DNA of 64,000 nucleotides from Coenobita brevimanus. Lineage: Eukaryota; Arthropoda; Malacostraca; Decapoda; Coenobitidae. The notes under the pieces were generated by a model that saw nothing but the letters and a program-made list of their open reading frames with translations, was not told where the DNA came from and made no database searches. The position numbers and the translations under genes are program-made. Shown here piece after piece: positions 11,401 through 23,050 of the stretch (the first letter of the stretch is position 1; each line of letters opens with the position of its first letter). The stretch covers positions 58,721,611 to 58,785,610 of the forward strand of contig CM064671.1 of NCBI GenBank assembly GCA_032717465.1. The letters are read 5' to 3'.

Positions 11401-11692
11401 CATTATTCATGTACACATTCTTGGGACATGACGAGGCAAAGTGCAATTTTGAGCCACACACATAACACTTACGAGTATTTCCTTTTCAATCCATAGGATT
11501 TTTCTGTTCACCTTTTCCACCTCTTGAGTTATATCCAATTGAATTACCTCTTCCTTGACCTCTGAATCTGTCTCGTCCTCTGCTGCGATTTACAATATTA
11601 ACTTCTTCACTAGTGTAAACTGGCTCAGTCTTTACTATCACTGCCGGACCACTACTGTTCTCACCCCTATCTGCTCCTGGGCTTAATGACAA
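11401..11692 (-). pseudogene. Copia gag C-terminus with CCHC zinc knuckle
   Basis: An Arg/Gly-rich stretch (RGRDRFRGQGRGN) is followed, after one stop, by KCYVCGSKLHFASSCPK. This is a CX2CX4HX4C zinc knuckle at about 11455-11415, the nucleic-acid-binding motif of Copia gag. Confidence 0.8.
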
Positions 11693-11700
11693 TACGTCTT

Positions 11701-13614
11701 TGCAGTGCCCGGAAGTGATAATGACTTGTACCTAGTTTATTTTATATGACCAAAAGTTCGATTATGTGAGAGAGAGTGGCCGAGGCATGGCTGTTACCAT
11801 GCGGACGTGTCCAGAACATAGATTAATTACCTAGTTGCTAAGTCACTTTTTTTTTCCTACTGTAATTCACTAGTATTAAGTCTCTTTATAATATAAAATC
11901 TCGAGTCGATGGGAACATGTGCCTTTGTTCACATAATCCAGCATAATGTACGCGTGCGCAAAGTGATGTAAAGCACGATAATTGTCATTATTTTTCGATG
12001 TAAGGGAATAAAGTGAGAGGTGATGTTGAGTAATTATTGTAACTAGAGAATGTTATTTTTTGAGTAATCGATTGTGAGGGGAAGGACATCACACTCGATT
12101 GTAATAATTAAAATCTTTAATTGCGTATCCCGTCATCCCCCCCTTCCCTTGGCATCAAGCAGTTTGGCGTATCTCACTCGCTCACCGGCCGTGATAGATG
12201 GCAGCTGGTCGGTACTGTCGTCATCATCCTCCCCCCCCCCTCCTCCAAGGAATTCTGTAAGTAATTTGATATTAACGATGTCTGATATGTTGAAGCGCGA
12301 ATAGTGATATCCCACGAGTGATAATAGTGACGAAATTAAGAAACGGACTCGGGTAGAATCGAGTGTTGTCGTTCCTCAGGCAGTGTACCGGTGACGCCAT
12401 TAGCCTTTGGAGAAGCAAGTCCTGTGTTCCCGCTCACCTCCCCTACATTTTTTTGCTGGATAGTGAGGTATTTCCTATATATTTGTGTACTGTACTTTAT
12501 TATTTAATAACTAGAATATGAAATGCTAGCTACAGAGTTCTGTCTGAGCCTCAGATAAATGTGTGATTTTTGTAGGTCAAGTATCAGGTGCCTTGGGACT
12601 GTGAATTATTTATTATTGTGTTGAAATGACTTTGCAATTCAGAATTTGTTAGGGCTGTGTTGCTAGTTAGTGTTCACGTAGTTACTTTGTGAGGCACAGT
12701 GATATTGATCCAGTGATGATTTTCATGGTTAGAGTTACAGTTTTTCATGCTTACTGTATTTGTTATAGTACTTTTTCTTCCATGTTATCCCTACAATAAG
12801 TATTATTTTGAGCAGACCTATGTGTCTGTAGAACCATGTGTTATTCTGTTAATTCTTGAGATGCCGAGTGTTGTAACTCATGTTTCTTTATTATGAGACT
12901 TTCCTGATCATGTGAAGGGATTACTTGCATTGGGAAGAATAGTTATTCATTATACATATTAACTTCTAGTGGGTCCGAGTGTGGAGGTCTAAGTATCCAG
13001 TGAGTCCAAGTCCAGGGGTGGAGGTCAGAAGTCCCAGTGAATCAAAGGTCCCTGCGTGGAAGTTAAGGCCGGGAGTGGCAGAGGACTGGACCAGTGAAGC
13101 TTGTGCTCAGGGACGATTATGAAGAAACACATTGGGCTGGGACAGAGGAGCTAAGTTTTGTGTATTTGATATTAGGATCATATAGAGATATATTTTTCGA
13201 ACAATGTGCCACCTGATTCATGTTTAATCTGTAAAGCAAATAGCTGGGGAGATTTCTACTTTTTGGTCTTGTTAAGACACATTCCCTCCCACTCGAACTT
13301 ATTGTTTGTATGACCCTTGAGAACTGGTGGTATACAGCTTACCTAGTAGTTTATTAACGTGCAACTTAAAGAAGCATTCTGGGAAACTGCGAAGGTTGGG
13401 CTTGGGTTGACCTAGTTGGAGACTGGCCCTGTCATTTTGGCATGCTGCCACTCTTAACTTGGCCATTTGAAATGTAATAAATGCAACCGAAGATGCCGCT
13501 AATGGGAGAGAGTCTCCATCAATCTGAGTTCCTGACCGTTCCAGTACACAGTGATCATCAATAGTGACTTGTTTTCTGCCCCTTTTGACCATGTAAAAGT
13601 CTGGATCGCAGAGG
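11701..13614. mobile_element. Unclassified 1.9-kb insertion in Copia gag, with 14-bp target duplication
   Basis: TGACAATACGTCTT at 11687-11700 is repeated as TGACAGTACATCTT at 13615-13628 (12 of 14). Removing the insert restores the gag frame ...FESQDVLSLSPGA. A 14-bp duplication suggests target-primed insertion, but no poly(A), reverse transcriptase or tRNA head was recognised. A 96-codon minus frame lies at its right end (about 13590-13299); its product is unknown. Other content includes a C-run at 12230-12244 and AT-rich DNA. Confidence 0.6.
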
Positions 13615-13628
13615 TGACAGTACATCTT

Positions 13629-14160
13629 GACTTTCAAAAAGTTTCTGTAAAGCTGCCTTCTTTAATTCATACAATTTTGCTGGCTCCCTGAAAGTTATTA
13701 CTGTCAAAGCTAATTGTATTTCCTTGATATCAAGGCTGGCACAGTCCAATAATTTGAAAGCCAATATACAGTTTGGGATAGTCACATTGAATTTATTTAG
13801 ATCTTTACTTCTTTTAACAAACCTAGCAATGTAGTCTTCCATCTTTTCCCCTTTGCCTTTTCTGCAGCTGCCAAATTTAGTCCAAGACGCATATGCCTCT
13901 GGTAGTTCATCTTTCTTGTACCATTTGTCTAACTGCTCCAGTAATGTTTTCATACCATTAACATTACTTAACTCATCAACCTTTACATCACTAAATACTC
14001 TGTTTCTTATTTCACTTCCCTCTGGAAATGACAGAGCCAAAATAATGGCTTTCTTTTTCTGCTGTTTTACAAACTCTCCCAAGCGGCTATCTTTTCTTTC
14101 CGCTGCTCATAACTTTTGTCTGCCAAACACTGGAATTGTTACTTTCTGTTGCGCCATGGT
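13629..14160 (-). pseudogene. Copia gag N-terminal half
   Basis: It begins at an ATG near 14158 (MAQQKVTIPVFG), has one stop, then an open stretch 14082-13629 with LSNVNGMKTLLEQLDKWY, EMEDYIARF and RFVKRSKDLNKF. These match the gag of the GalEA/Copia type (UBN2-like fold region). It ends at FESQDVLS, where the 1.9-kb insert begins. Confidence 0.75.
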
Positions 14161-14275
14161 TTTACCCTTCTTTTGCAACTCTATAATTGACTAAGTACAC
14201 ACAGCAGCTTCTCTTTGCGATGCTTATTTTCACTTACTTCCTTATGTCTCGTCACCACACCTCTCCCCAACCACG

Positions 14276-14286
14276 CTCTGCTACCA
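14276..14286 (-). other. Copia primer binding site (initiator tRNA-Met)
   Basis: The minus strand reads TGGTAGCAGAG one base after the CA end of the 5' LTR (14288). It is complementary to the CTCTGCTACCA end of animal initiator tRNA-Met. Position and sequence both fit the minus-strand DNA primer site. Confidence 0.8.
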
Positions 14287-14293
14287 ATGTTAA

Positions 14294-15048
14294 CCTGCTG
14301 ACTCCCATTGACGTATATATACGTCCACACGGCTTGTCACTGTGACTCCTGTTGACATATATAGAAGCGCAGCAATTGCAAGGTCCCTAATTTGCACAAT
14401 TTTCGTAATTCGCGCGTGATTTTTTATACATATACACGGGACACCTTCCTCTACAAGATGCCAGGAAGGGTCAATGCCGACCTCCCCCCCCCCACATGCC
14501 TTTGTCCTGGCAATTCACCTGTTACCAGTGATCTGGCCAGTAAAGACATGTCGTGCCACGGTACGAAATTCAAGGCCAGAGTGATTCCCTAATCGATGAC
14601 AATGTGGAGGACAAAGTTTACCTAGCATTAGAGGAAGAAACAGTCAGAAATGATCAAGTAATGTCACCAACAAAGTCATGTATGTTGATGTGTTTGGTGA
14701 GTGAAACAATGATATATTGCCTATATTACTGTTTGAAACCCAATATACTCTTGTTCTACACATAAATTCGTGCCAAATAAATAAATAAATACCGTTTATT
14801 AGTTGTGTGGAATAATTACCCTCCCATAGAACTCATTTTCTTTGGAGCCAGCCTGATAGAAAACACAGCAAGGTAAAGGGTACTGCAACCTGTATTCAGT
14901 ATTTTAAACCCCAGGTGAGTGATTTTTCTATGAATTTTCTATGTTTCTCACCAAAAGCGGAGGTTTGAGCCCTAAAAATTTTTTCTCCAAAATTGGTCAG
15001 GATTGGGGGAGGGGGTCAGTGGTGGAAAATCGGTCGGGACGGGGCGGG
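14294..15048. mobile_element. Family G copy 1, TTAA-target (piggyBac-like) non-autonomous element, 755 bp
   Basis: Flanked by TTAA at 14290-14293 and 15049-15052, with ends CCTGCTGACTCCC and GGGACGGGGCGGG. It is homologous along its length to the inverted copy at 54600-55363. A 16-bp perfect palindrome GACGTATATATACGTC lies at 14310-14325. A decayed acidic reading near 14510-14660 (SPVTSDLASKD, DDNVEDKVYLALEEET) is shared by both copies and may derive from the acidic N-terminus of a transposase. It is inserted exactly in the TTAA of the Copia 5' LTR. Confidence 0.75.
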
Positions 15049-15052
15049 TTAA

Positions 15053-15146
15053 GTCCTCCATGGTCTTGGGAGGGTGACAGAAAGGTGAACAGCAATATTC
15101 ATTCGTTTATTGGCAGTACAGTTCTGTGCCGGCCTTTCTCTACGTC
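15053..15146 (-). repeat. Copia 5' LTR remnant
   Basis: About 94 bp match the outer part of the 3' LTR at 7570-7670. The LTR is interrupted on one side by the TTAA element and truncated on the other by SINE-A at 15147. Confidence 0.8.
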
Positions 15147-15593
15147 ATAAATACATAATATAATCCTGTGTTGTCCCATGAAGAGCATAGGAGCCTGGGG
15201 CTAGGCAAGTTGGTCATGACAGTTTAGATGAGAGTGACCAGACTCACATATCCCTGAGTGGCATTACATGAGGAATAAGCCTCAACCATCCCTTGGATAA
15301 AAACAAACAGAGGCTCAGTCTGGTTGGAGCACCTTAATTACCCACTAAACCACCAGGTGTCATAGTTTGGCTATGTAGTTACCACCCAGTGTAGTTAATG
15401 GTTTCTTGGAGTGCAGGAAACCATTTGACTTGTCACTCAGTGTAGAGTCACCCCCTGACAGAAGGAAGAGGAAAGAAAGAAGGAAAGAAAGGTAGAGCGG
15501 GGTGGAAGGAAAATGGAAGAGAGGAAAGGGCAGTCACTCGAGGGCAGCACTACATCGAGTGAGTGGATGGTGAGTGTCCCCACCTACCGCCTA

Positions 15594-15596
<3 letters not shown>
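15147..15596 (-). mobile_element. SINE-A copy 2
   Basis: Reverse complement of the SINE-A at 763-1262, with the same order: GGTGGTTTAGTGGG A box (near 15340-15353), CAACC...ATCCAAGG, and tail GGATTATATTATG. The 5' side ends in (TA)n at 15597. It truncates the Copia 5' LTR. Confidence 0.7.

Positions 15597-15629
<33 letters not shown>
15597..15629. repeat. (TA)n linker
   Basis: A short TA tract joining the 5' end of SINE-A to the 3' end of SINE-B. Confidence 0.9.
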
Positions 15630-15630
<1 letters not shown>

Positions 15631-15631
<1 letters not shown>

Positions 15632-16015
15632 TCAGCCATTGAGTGTCCACTGCAGGACCGGCCTATCCCTACCGAAGCAGGGACAATACAGCCAATGTAT
15701 CTCTACCTAGTGGCTTAGGCTGTCTGGTAGAGACTGTATGTAGAGTGAGAAGTAATTTTGAGTGTGACTCTAATGTTGGAGTGGCTTTGTATATGTGTGT
15801 GTGTAGTCTGTGAACCAAGTGTAATCGGCCCGCCTTAAACCAACTGGGTGTAAGCATACTAGTGTGTGACTGGTTCAAACACGGCACCCCTTATGTCCGC
15901 CAGAGCAGTAAGTGGCTCAATGTACGCTTTCCAAAGGTTATACAACTATGGCGGAAGGTGAACCCTCGTCCACCGGCATGTGAGATGCACACTCTACCAC
16001 TGTATCACACAGGCT

Positions 16016-16017
<2 letters not shown>
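15631..16017 (-). mobile_element. SINE-B copy 1, tRNA-derived
   Basis: Minus-orientation copy of the family seen at 27548, 27988 and 31199. The tRNA-like head lies at the high coordinate (GGAGCCTGTGTGATACAGTG at 16017-15998) and the tail CACTCAATGGCTGATGATATA at the low coordinate. Both ends pass straight into (TA)n. Confidence 0.75.

Positions 16018-16075
<58 letters not shown>
16018..16075. repeat. (TA)n microsatellite
   Basis: TA tract separating the SINE-B head from a 5'-truncated LINE-A. Confidence 0.95.
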
Positions 16076-16079
<4 letters not shown>

Positions 16080-16371
16080 GAACGTTGTGGTGTGGATGTG
16101 ATAGGAAGCATTAAGAGGAACACACTGAGGTGGTTTGGCCATGTGGAGAGGGTGGAGGGTGAGAGACTGACAAGGAGAGTGTATGTGAGTGATGTGGAGG
16201 GGGGGAGAGGGAGGGGGAGCCCGAGGATGAGATGTAGGGATGGGGTGGAGAGGTATATGAGAGAAGGGGGTGTGAGTTGGGAGCAGGGCAGTGAAATGGC
16301 AGGGAACAGGGCGACGTGGAGGCGATTTGTTTGTGGCCACCCCGTACGGGATTCAGGCTTCTGGCAATATA
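16076..16371 (+). pseudogene. LINE-A 3' fragment
   Basis: Open reading from about 16078 to stop 16349: ERCGVDVIGS, WFGHVERVEG, RRFVCGHPVRD. It then reads TTCTGGCAATATATA and enters the long (TA)n. It matches the last ~95 codons of LINE-A at 28588-31197. 5' truncated, and TA on both sides. Confidence 0.8.

Positions 16372-17217
<846 letters not shown>

Positions 17218-17262
<45 letters not shown>
17218..17262. repeat. (TA)n microsatellite
   Basis: TA tract at the 5' truncation point of LINE-B. Confidence 0.95.
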
Positions 17263-17263
<1 letters not shown>

Positions 17264-17559
17264 TGTACATATATGGATGATGTTAATATAGAATACAATG
17301 TAGCGCAACTGTCTTTGGAATGTCCCTTGTGAGAAAGCGGAATTTTTGAAACGTGAAATATTTATGTTCGGTTGTTGGGTAATGATATCCTTTTGTTAAG
17401 CAAGGATAACTGGCGGATGCAAAGCTTGGTGACTGAAGGTAAGAGCAAATTAACTTTTTTTTTTCTTTTTTTTTTAGAGGACGCCATTGGGTGCACAATG
17501 ACTCTGAATAATCAGCAAACGATAAATGTGAGTGCCTTCATAAACTAGCACTAGGATTG

Positions 17560-17965
17560 TTGTTTTGAGGATAAAGAACAAGAAATGGCAGTGGACAAAA
17601 AGGAAAGCTGCAGGTAAACTGTGAGTAGAGAAAATGAAGAGGATATTGAGCATAAGTGGACGAATTCAGTGCATGGTTGTATTGTAATCAGCAGGGTAAC
17701 GTATGGAAGTAAAGCTTGAACTTGGCTGGAAAGACACAAATCAATACTGTTAAGAGTGGAAATGAGTTATTTGAGAGGATCATATGGAGATGAGACTCTT
17801 ATTTTAGAAAGTGTTGGGAGTATCTTGAAATGGTTTTGGTTAGTCAGGTGGTGAGTATGGAGGGGTAAGAGTTTGATTTGGAGAGCGAAGGAGGCTTGGG
17901 TGAAGAGGTACATAAATGAGGATAATGACTTGGAACAAGGAAAATTAAATGACATGAAGTGAAGC
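17560..17965 (+). pseudogene. Old, diverged LINE-A 3' fragment
   Basis: Reads VTYGSKA, stop, RVEMSYLRGSYG, ESVGSILKWFW with several stops. It is co-linear with LINE-A but much more diverged than the copy that follows at 17988, so it is an older insertion. Confidence 0.55.
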
Positions 17966-17987
17966 CTGGACGTTGTTGGAGGGACAC

Positions 17988-18361
17988 AAGAGTGAGAGCA
18001 GTGGAAATGAGTTATTTGAGAGGAGCATGTGGAGTCACATGGAGAGACAGACTGACAAATGTTGAAGTGAAGAAGCGTTGTGGTGTGGATGTGGATGCGA
18101 TAGGAAGCGTTGGGAGAAATATATTGAGGTGGTTTGGCCATGTGGAGTGGATGAAGAGTGAGAGACTGACGAGGAGAGTGTGAGTGAGGTGGAGAGGGGA
18201 GAGCGAGGGGAAGGCCGAGGATGAGATGCAGAGATGGAGTGGAGAGGTATTTGAGAGAGGCGGGGGTGAGTTGGGAGCAGGGCAGTGAAATGGCGGGGGA
18301 CAGGGTGACGTGGAGGCGATTTGTTTGTGGCCACCCCGTATAAGGGATTAAGGCGTCTGGC
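17988..18361 (+). pseudogene. LINE-A 3' fragment, frameshifted
   Basis: RVRAVEMSYLRGACGVTWRD, NILRWFGHVEW, a TGA at 18181, then the remainder in another frame to TTTGTGGCCACCCCG and GGCGTCTGGCAATATATAGATAGA. The tail is (TAGA)n rather than pure (TA)n. It lies immediately left of IR exon 1, inside intron 1. Confidence 0.75.
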
Positions 18362-18630
18362 AATATATAGATAGACAGATAGAATGACGGCATTATTGCA
18401 TCTCATTCACTACTGGTTTTGGGGTCATGTTATTATGACGTTGTTTTTGAATTATTATGTTACTTGTACAAAATATACAGAACCCAATTTTGTGTGCTCC
18501 AGCACCATGCAGTTTGCCATTACACCATTGTTATACCATCAAAGATGGCATACCGAAATGTATTCAAACATTTGGCACATAAAAGTATGTTTGTGTATTT
18601 CGACTATTTATCTGTTATAGTATCTTTTAC

Positions 18631-18863
18631 CCTTTAGTTTCTGAAGGTGGATTAATGTTCAGTGCCATGGTGTTCATCATGGAGAAGGTCCAGTGAGAGG
18701 CGAGTAAAGCTTCAAGGACCTCTCTGGGCAGGCGAGTGACAACCAGGAGCCTCGTCGACCACACCAGGAGACGGCCCTTCAGGGACCAATCGGCGAAGGC
18801 AGTGAGGAAAGCCAGGTCATCACTGACCACCACCACCACCACGCACCATGATATTCTCCGCAT
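18631..18863 (-). CDS. Ionotropic receptor exon 1 of the visible part (amino-terminal domain)
   Basis: An open minus-strand stretch from ATG 18863 encodes VVVVVVSDDLAFLTAF, then LKGRLLVWSTRLLVVTRL, FSMMNTMALNI and PPSETK, ending at donor GTAAAA (18630-18625) after CTAAAGG. The order SDDPAFL, LKGRLLVW-TRLL-VTRLP and FSM-N-M is characteristic of the N-terminal region of divergent crustacean IRs/kainate-like receptors. A TAG stop lies just 5' of the ATG and also forms an acceptor-like AATAG, so this is probably an internal exon starting at or near 18863, with the signal peptide in an upstream exon that I did not find. It ends in phase 2 and joins exon 2 in frame across a 12.4-kb intron. Confidence 0.75.
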
Positions 18864-19199
18864 CTATTAATAATACTTTGATAAATAGTTAATTCGGTAT
18901 TCTAGAACGTGTCTTGCACTGAGAGGACTCGGAATTATTTTAATAAAAGTGTTACTTTCACATGTGAAATATTTTCATACATGGGCAATACTCTTGTATC
19001 TTGCTATGTCCTGCACTAAAATGAGATTATTTTATATACATGGGAACAATATTTCCTGCAATCTAGATCACTGACTATACATGGGTAACAAGGCTTCCCG
19101 CACTCCATGAAATAATTTATCATACTGGCAAACAATATTTCCTGCACACGTGAAGGTCATTTACTATCCTTGGCTAACAATATAACCCGGAACCCTGGA
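18864..19199. other. No feature recognised upstream of IR exon 1
   Basis: AT-rich. Imperfect repeats of a motif like ACATGGGNAACAATATTTCCTGCA occur at about 18975-19160 (four loosely spaced copies). No coding signal. Confidence 0.4.
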
Positions 19200-21160
19200 A
19201 AAAAAAAATTTACAGAAAATGAAGAGAGGAAGGAAAAACTTAATAAGTGAAAAAAAAAAAAAAATCATACGCCATAAATTCAGGTGTCCTCCTTTCATAA
19301 TAAAATGGAAAACTAACAATTGGACCTGAACTACTGTAGGCTGAAATTTGGTGAGAAACAAATTTAAGGAAGTGACCAAAGAAAAGCAATTCTGGGAATA
19401 AATGAACTCTTATTGGCAGAAGTTCTGCAGGATGGCAATATGACACTCAAGTCGACCGCTACCACACCTATGTAGCACAGGGGAAGGCAGAGAGAGGGGG
19501 AATAACGGATCCAGCTTTGTCTGAGCATTTGTCATAAAAAAAAAACTGTAAAATAATGCAAACGAGGCAACACTTTGTCCTACTTGTGGGGTAGGTAGTT
19601 CATTTGAAAATGTTGGCGTTTTAGTTATTCTTATAGCTTTGCTCTGAATTTTGTATACTAGTTTTATTGCAGCCTTTTCAGAAGGGTGAGCAATATTCAA
19701 GCTGAGAGTACACATGACCCTTGTAAACTACAGCTAACTCATCGTCAACGAGGACCCTACGTATTCTGTACAATAATCCAAGTTTCCTTGAGGCGGACTT
19801 AGCAAGTGATCTAACATTTGAGGTCCAGGTGAGGGGATTCCTAAACGAAACAACGAACATTTCAGTACTATTAGAGACATGAATATTTGTTGCACTGAAG
19901 GTAATACAAGAATCATGCAATACCTGTCTGCTAGTAAATCAGCAATTCTTTAAAAGGCATGAAATGACAAAATGTTATTTTCCCCATTCAGTGATCTTAG
20001 ATAAGCCTTGACATAAGATTGTTGTGCTAATCTGGGAGCTCCAGATGTAAAACTTTTTGAATGGGTGTTTAAGTGTGAAGGAACTGTGAAGTGTTGTCAT
20101 CTGCTTGCGACTGAATGAGATTATGTGTGACAGACAAGAGATCGTTAATATTTATGAGGTACATGGTTGGAGCCAGTATTGACCCTTGTGGCACACCAGC
20201 ATTAATTGATGGATTCTGGAACATACATTATCTGCCTCTACACTTAACTTTCGGTTTCTGAGACAAGAGGAAATTATTATAGGCCGTAGCAACGGAGTTT
20301 GGATAACTGGGAACGGTGCCACAGTCAGCCAAAAGCTTTAGAAATATCATGAACTAGTGCATGGGTTGTTCGATGTTAGTCGACTGACTGATGGATGGTC
20401 TGAGTAATGAGGCAGTGGATCTGCATGGCCCGCTTGATGTTGGTCAGTTGACTGATGGATCGTGTGAATAATGAGACTGTGCATAGCAGCAGAGGATCTT
20501 TCGTGGAGAAAACCATACTGTTTTTCACTAATTATGTTGTTGAATTCAAGATGTTTAACAATGTGCTTGTTAATGACAATCTCAGATATTTTACCTAGAG
20601 AAGCTGTACATCTATTGGCCTGTTCTCAGAGGGATCAGACGATCTTCCTTTCTTTTGGGAGTGGGTGGATGTTGGCTTCTTCCCGAGAACTAGGGTATCA
20701 TTCGGCACGTATGTCTTGTCCGAATAATTTTGCTAGAACATGAGCAATTTCTGGGGAACACTTTTTCAAAACGATTGGAGGAATTTCCTTTGGACCTGGA
20801 GCTTTGTTGGTTGGTAAAATGTCTATGATACATTTTGCATTATCAGGTTAGTATAATTAGCGGAGAAATTTCGGGAGGCTCAAATTTAGAACATGATCGT
20901 TCTGGCTGACTTCCTCTGAGGTAGATTTTTGGGCAAAAAGATTGGCAAGAATGTTGTCTTTTTCGATGTGGATCATTTACAGTGATCCTTTCTGATGATT
21001 TTAGTGGGGAAATGGGTGATGACTTGTTAAAATTTGTTGTTGAAAGAACTGAAAGCTGACCAGAATATTTTGTTATCATGCCGACTGATGGAGTGTGTGG
21101 TGAAATGCTAAAACACGGTAGTGGTGGAATGGACATGAAAAACGTGCGGATGGGCATGGG
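19200..21160 (-). pseudogene. LINE-G (CR1/Jockey-like) reverse transcriptase relic
   Basis: Minus strand: LAKSASRKLGLLYRIRRV, then LAVVYKGHVYSQLEYCSP (19920-19678). After a shift, AIKLVYKIQSKAIRI and LFYSFFF (19715-19410) give the thumb/C-terminal text of CR1/Jockey elements. Further upstream, degenerate palm text reads NKAPGPKEIPPIVLKKC (about 20830), YGFLHERS and SKAFG.LWHRSQLSKL (about 20350-20290) with many stops. Heavily decayed and non-functional. Its left part has short poly(A)/poly(T) expansions. Confidence 0.65.
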
Positions 21161-21200
21161 AGGAAGGTCGGGTTGTGGCGGACTGGAAGTCTGGCAAAAT

Positions 21201-21475
<275 letters not shown>

Positions 21476-21858
21476 ACAATGCTACGTACCTGGTGAGCCA
21501 AGCCAACCACCCAGGAGATATATGTTTTCGTCAGGTTAGCATGCTGGCTCTGCACATCAATCTCGAACACGCCTGTACCCCACGCTGATCGCAGCTTGTC
21601 CATCTACATCAGAAATACACATACAGTATACGAGAAGCTTCCACATTGCACCAAATGAAAGCTATGGATGTAAAAATGTGTATATCTTCTAGGCCATTGC
21701 TAAACTCCATGTATTATCTCATTTTTGTTTGCAGCTTTTTACACACACAGTACAAAAACTCAGTCCTTTTGTATCCAAAATGGAATGTGGGTCTTAGAAC
21801 TACGGAGCGGCTCGCTGCATAGGAAATTTCTCCAGCTCATGAAGAAGGCAATTCAGTA

Positions 21859-21906
<48 letters not shown>
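21859..21906. repeat. (GT)n microsatellite
   Basis: About 48 bp of GT dinucleotides. Confidence 0.98.
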
Positions 21907-21908
<2 letters not shown>

Positions 21909-22975
21909 ATTAGCTGGTGAGTAGTACACCATGTTGGATCAGAGTGGGTCAAGGAGATCTTAAACCATGACAAAATATACTGTGAAGCCAAAAGTTTTCT
22001 AGGGAAGTTCAGTGCAGACTTTATACTTATCCTGTAACATTAAATACTGTCGTTGTTTGCTCATGCTCTCTCTAGAAGATTGTACTCAGCTTAGGGTTGA
22101 CATTTTGCTCTTCACGGGCCTCATATAGCTTTCTCAGATGCCTATGAAACCAGGCCGCGCCTAAGCTTAATAGACTACTGGAGGCAGCAAGTATGACGCA
22201 ACAGTGGCATAATTTTTTTGAATCCTTTTAAATATACTAAAGGTAATGGAATGTAAATTAATCTGATGTTAGCCTGAATAATTCCTGTGAGTACGTACGT
22301 AATGAAAAAGTGTTATGGGAAGATATCTTTAATATGACTGTAGTTTTTGGAATAGCTTGGTTACAACACTGTATCAGTTTTAATAGCTTTTTAGTACTGT
22401 AAGTATACCTTGAATATGGTGTTGTGTGATGTAGAGCCATCAGAGAACAGTATAGCGTAACATTTGTCTTGCAGCAGAGTCGACAGTACTGAACCAACCA
22501 TCTGGGTCGATTCCACCATCACGTCTGTTGAATCTGCAGAGGAATTGACAGTAAAATAATTTTCCCTCGCGTTGCATTCCCATGGATGAAGTCCGTGTCA
22601 CACGACAGTACGAACCAGCATGAATTGGGATGACTTGCACTTTTTCGGAATTTGCAAGTCATTGACCGAACCGGCCACGAAAAATCGCCCACACGAACCC
22701 CACACAACGCCCATGAACCCCACACAATCGCCACACGATAACCGTAAGAATCACACGACCGTAGTCAGAACAAAATACGATAACAAACGAATTCAACACG
22801 AACTTTACATGAATTCCTCACGAACACACACAGACATTGATGAACATTAGCCGAAGCTGGTCGTTTTCCCCACGAAGTGCAGACGAAAGCCGAACGACGT
22901 ACACGAAACGCACACGAATCACAAATAACTGGAACCAACCACGAACCCAGTACGACTGAAATAGTGTCATACAGT

Positions 22976-22984
22976 ATATATATA
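22976..22984 (+). promoter_or_regulatory. TATA box of the Harbinger-like element
   Basis: GTATATATATGGGG lies about 70 bp upstream of the GCCGCCATGG start at 23045-23054. It is well placed to be the core promoter of the transposase gene. Inference from position and sequence. Confidence 0.45.
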
Positions 22985-23050
22985 TGGGGGGCGCCCTTTG
23001 ATTACTTGCTATTCGATCACCTGACCCCCTGCCGACCACTACTAGCCGCC

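Larger units (their letters stand above)
7564..15146 (-). mobile_element. Copia-type LTR retrotransposon, full layout, degenerate, with two nested insertions
   Basis: Reading on the minus strand: 5' LTR remnant (15146-15053 plus 14293-14288), tRNA-Met-type PBS (14286-14276), gag (14160-13629 and 11692-11401), protease, integrase, reverse transcriptase, RNase H, polypurine tract (7768-7751) and 3' LTR (7750-7564). Integrase before reverse transcriptase is diagnostic of Copia/Ty1. The LTRs align over the shared part: the CTCCATGGTCTTGGGAGGGTGACAG region appears at 7571 and at 15055. A TTAA element (14294-15048) splits the 5' LTR, and a 1.9-kb element (11701-13614) splits gag. Many stops and frameshifts make it inactive. 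It lies in IR intron 1 in the same orientation as the gene. Confidence 0.88.
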
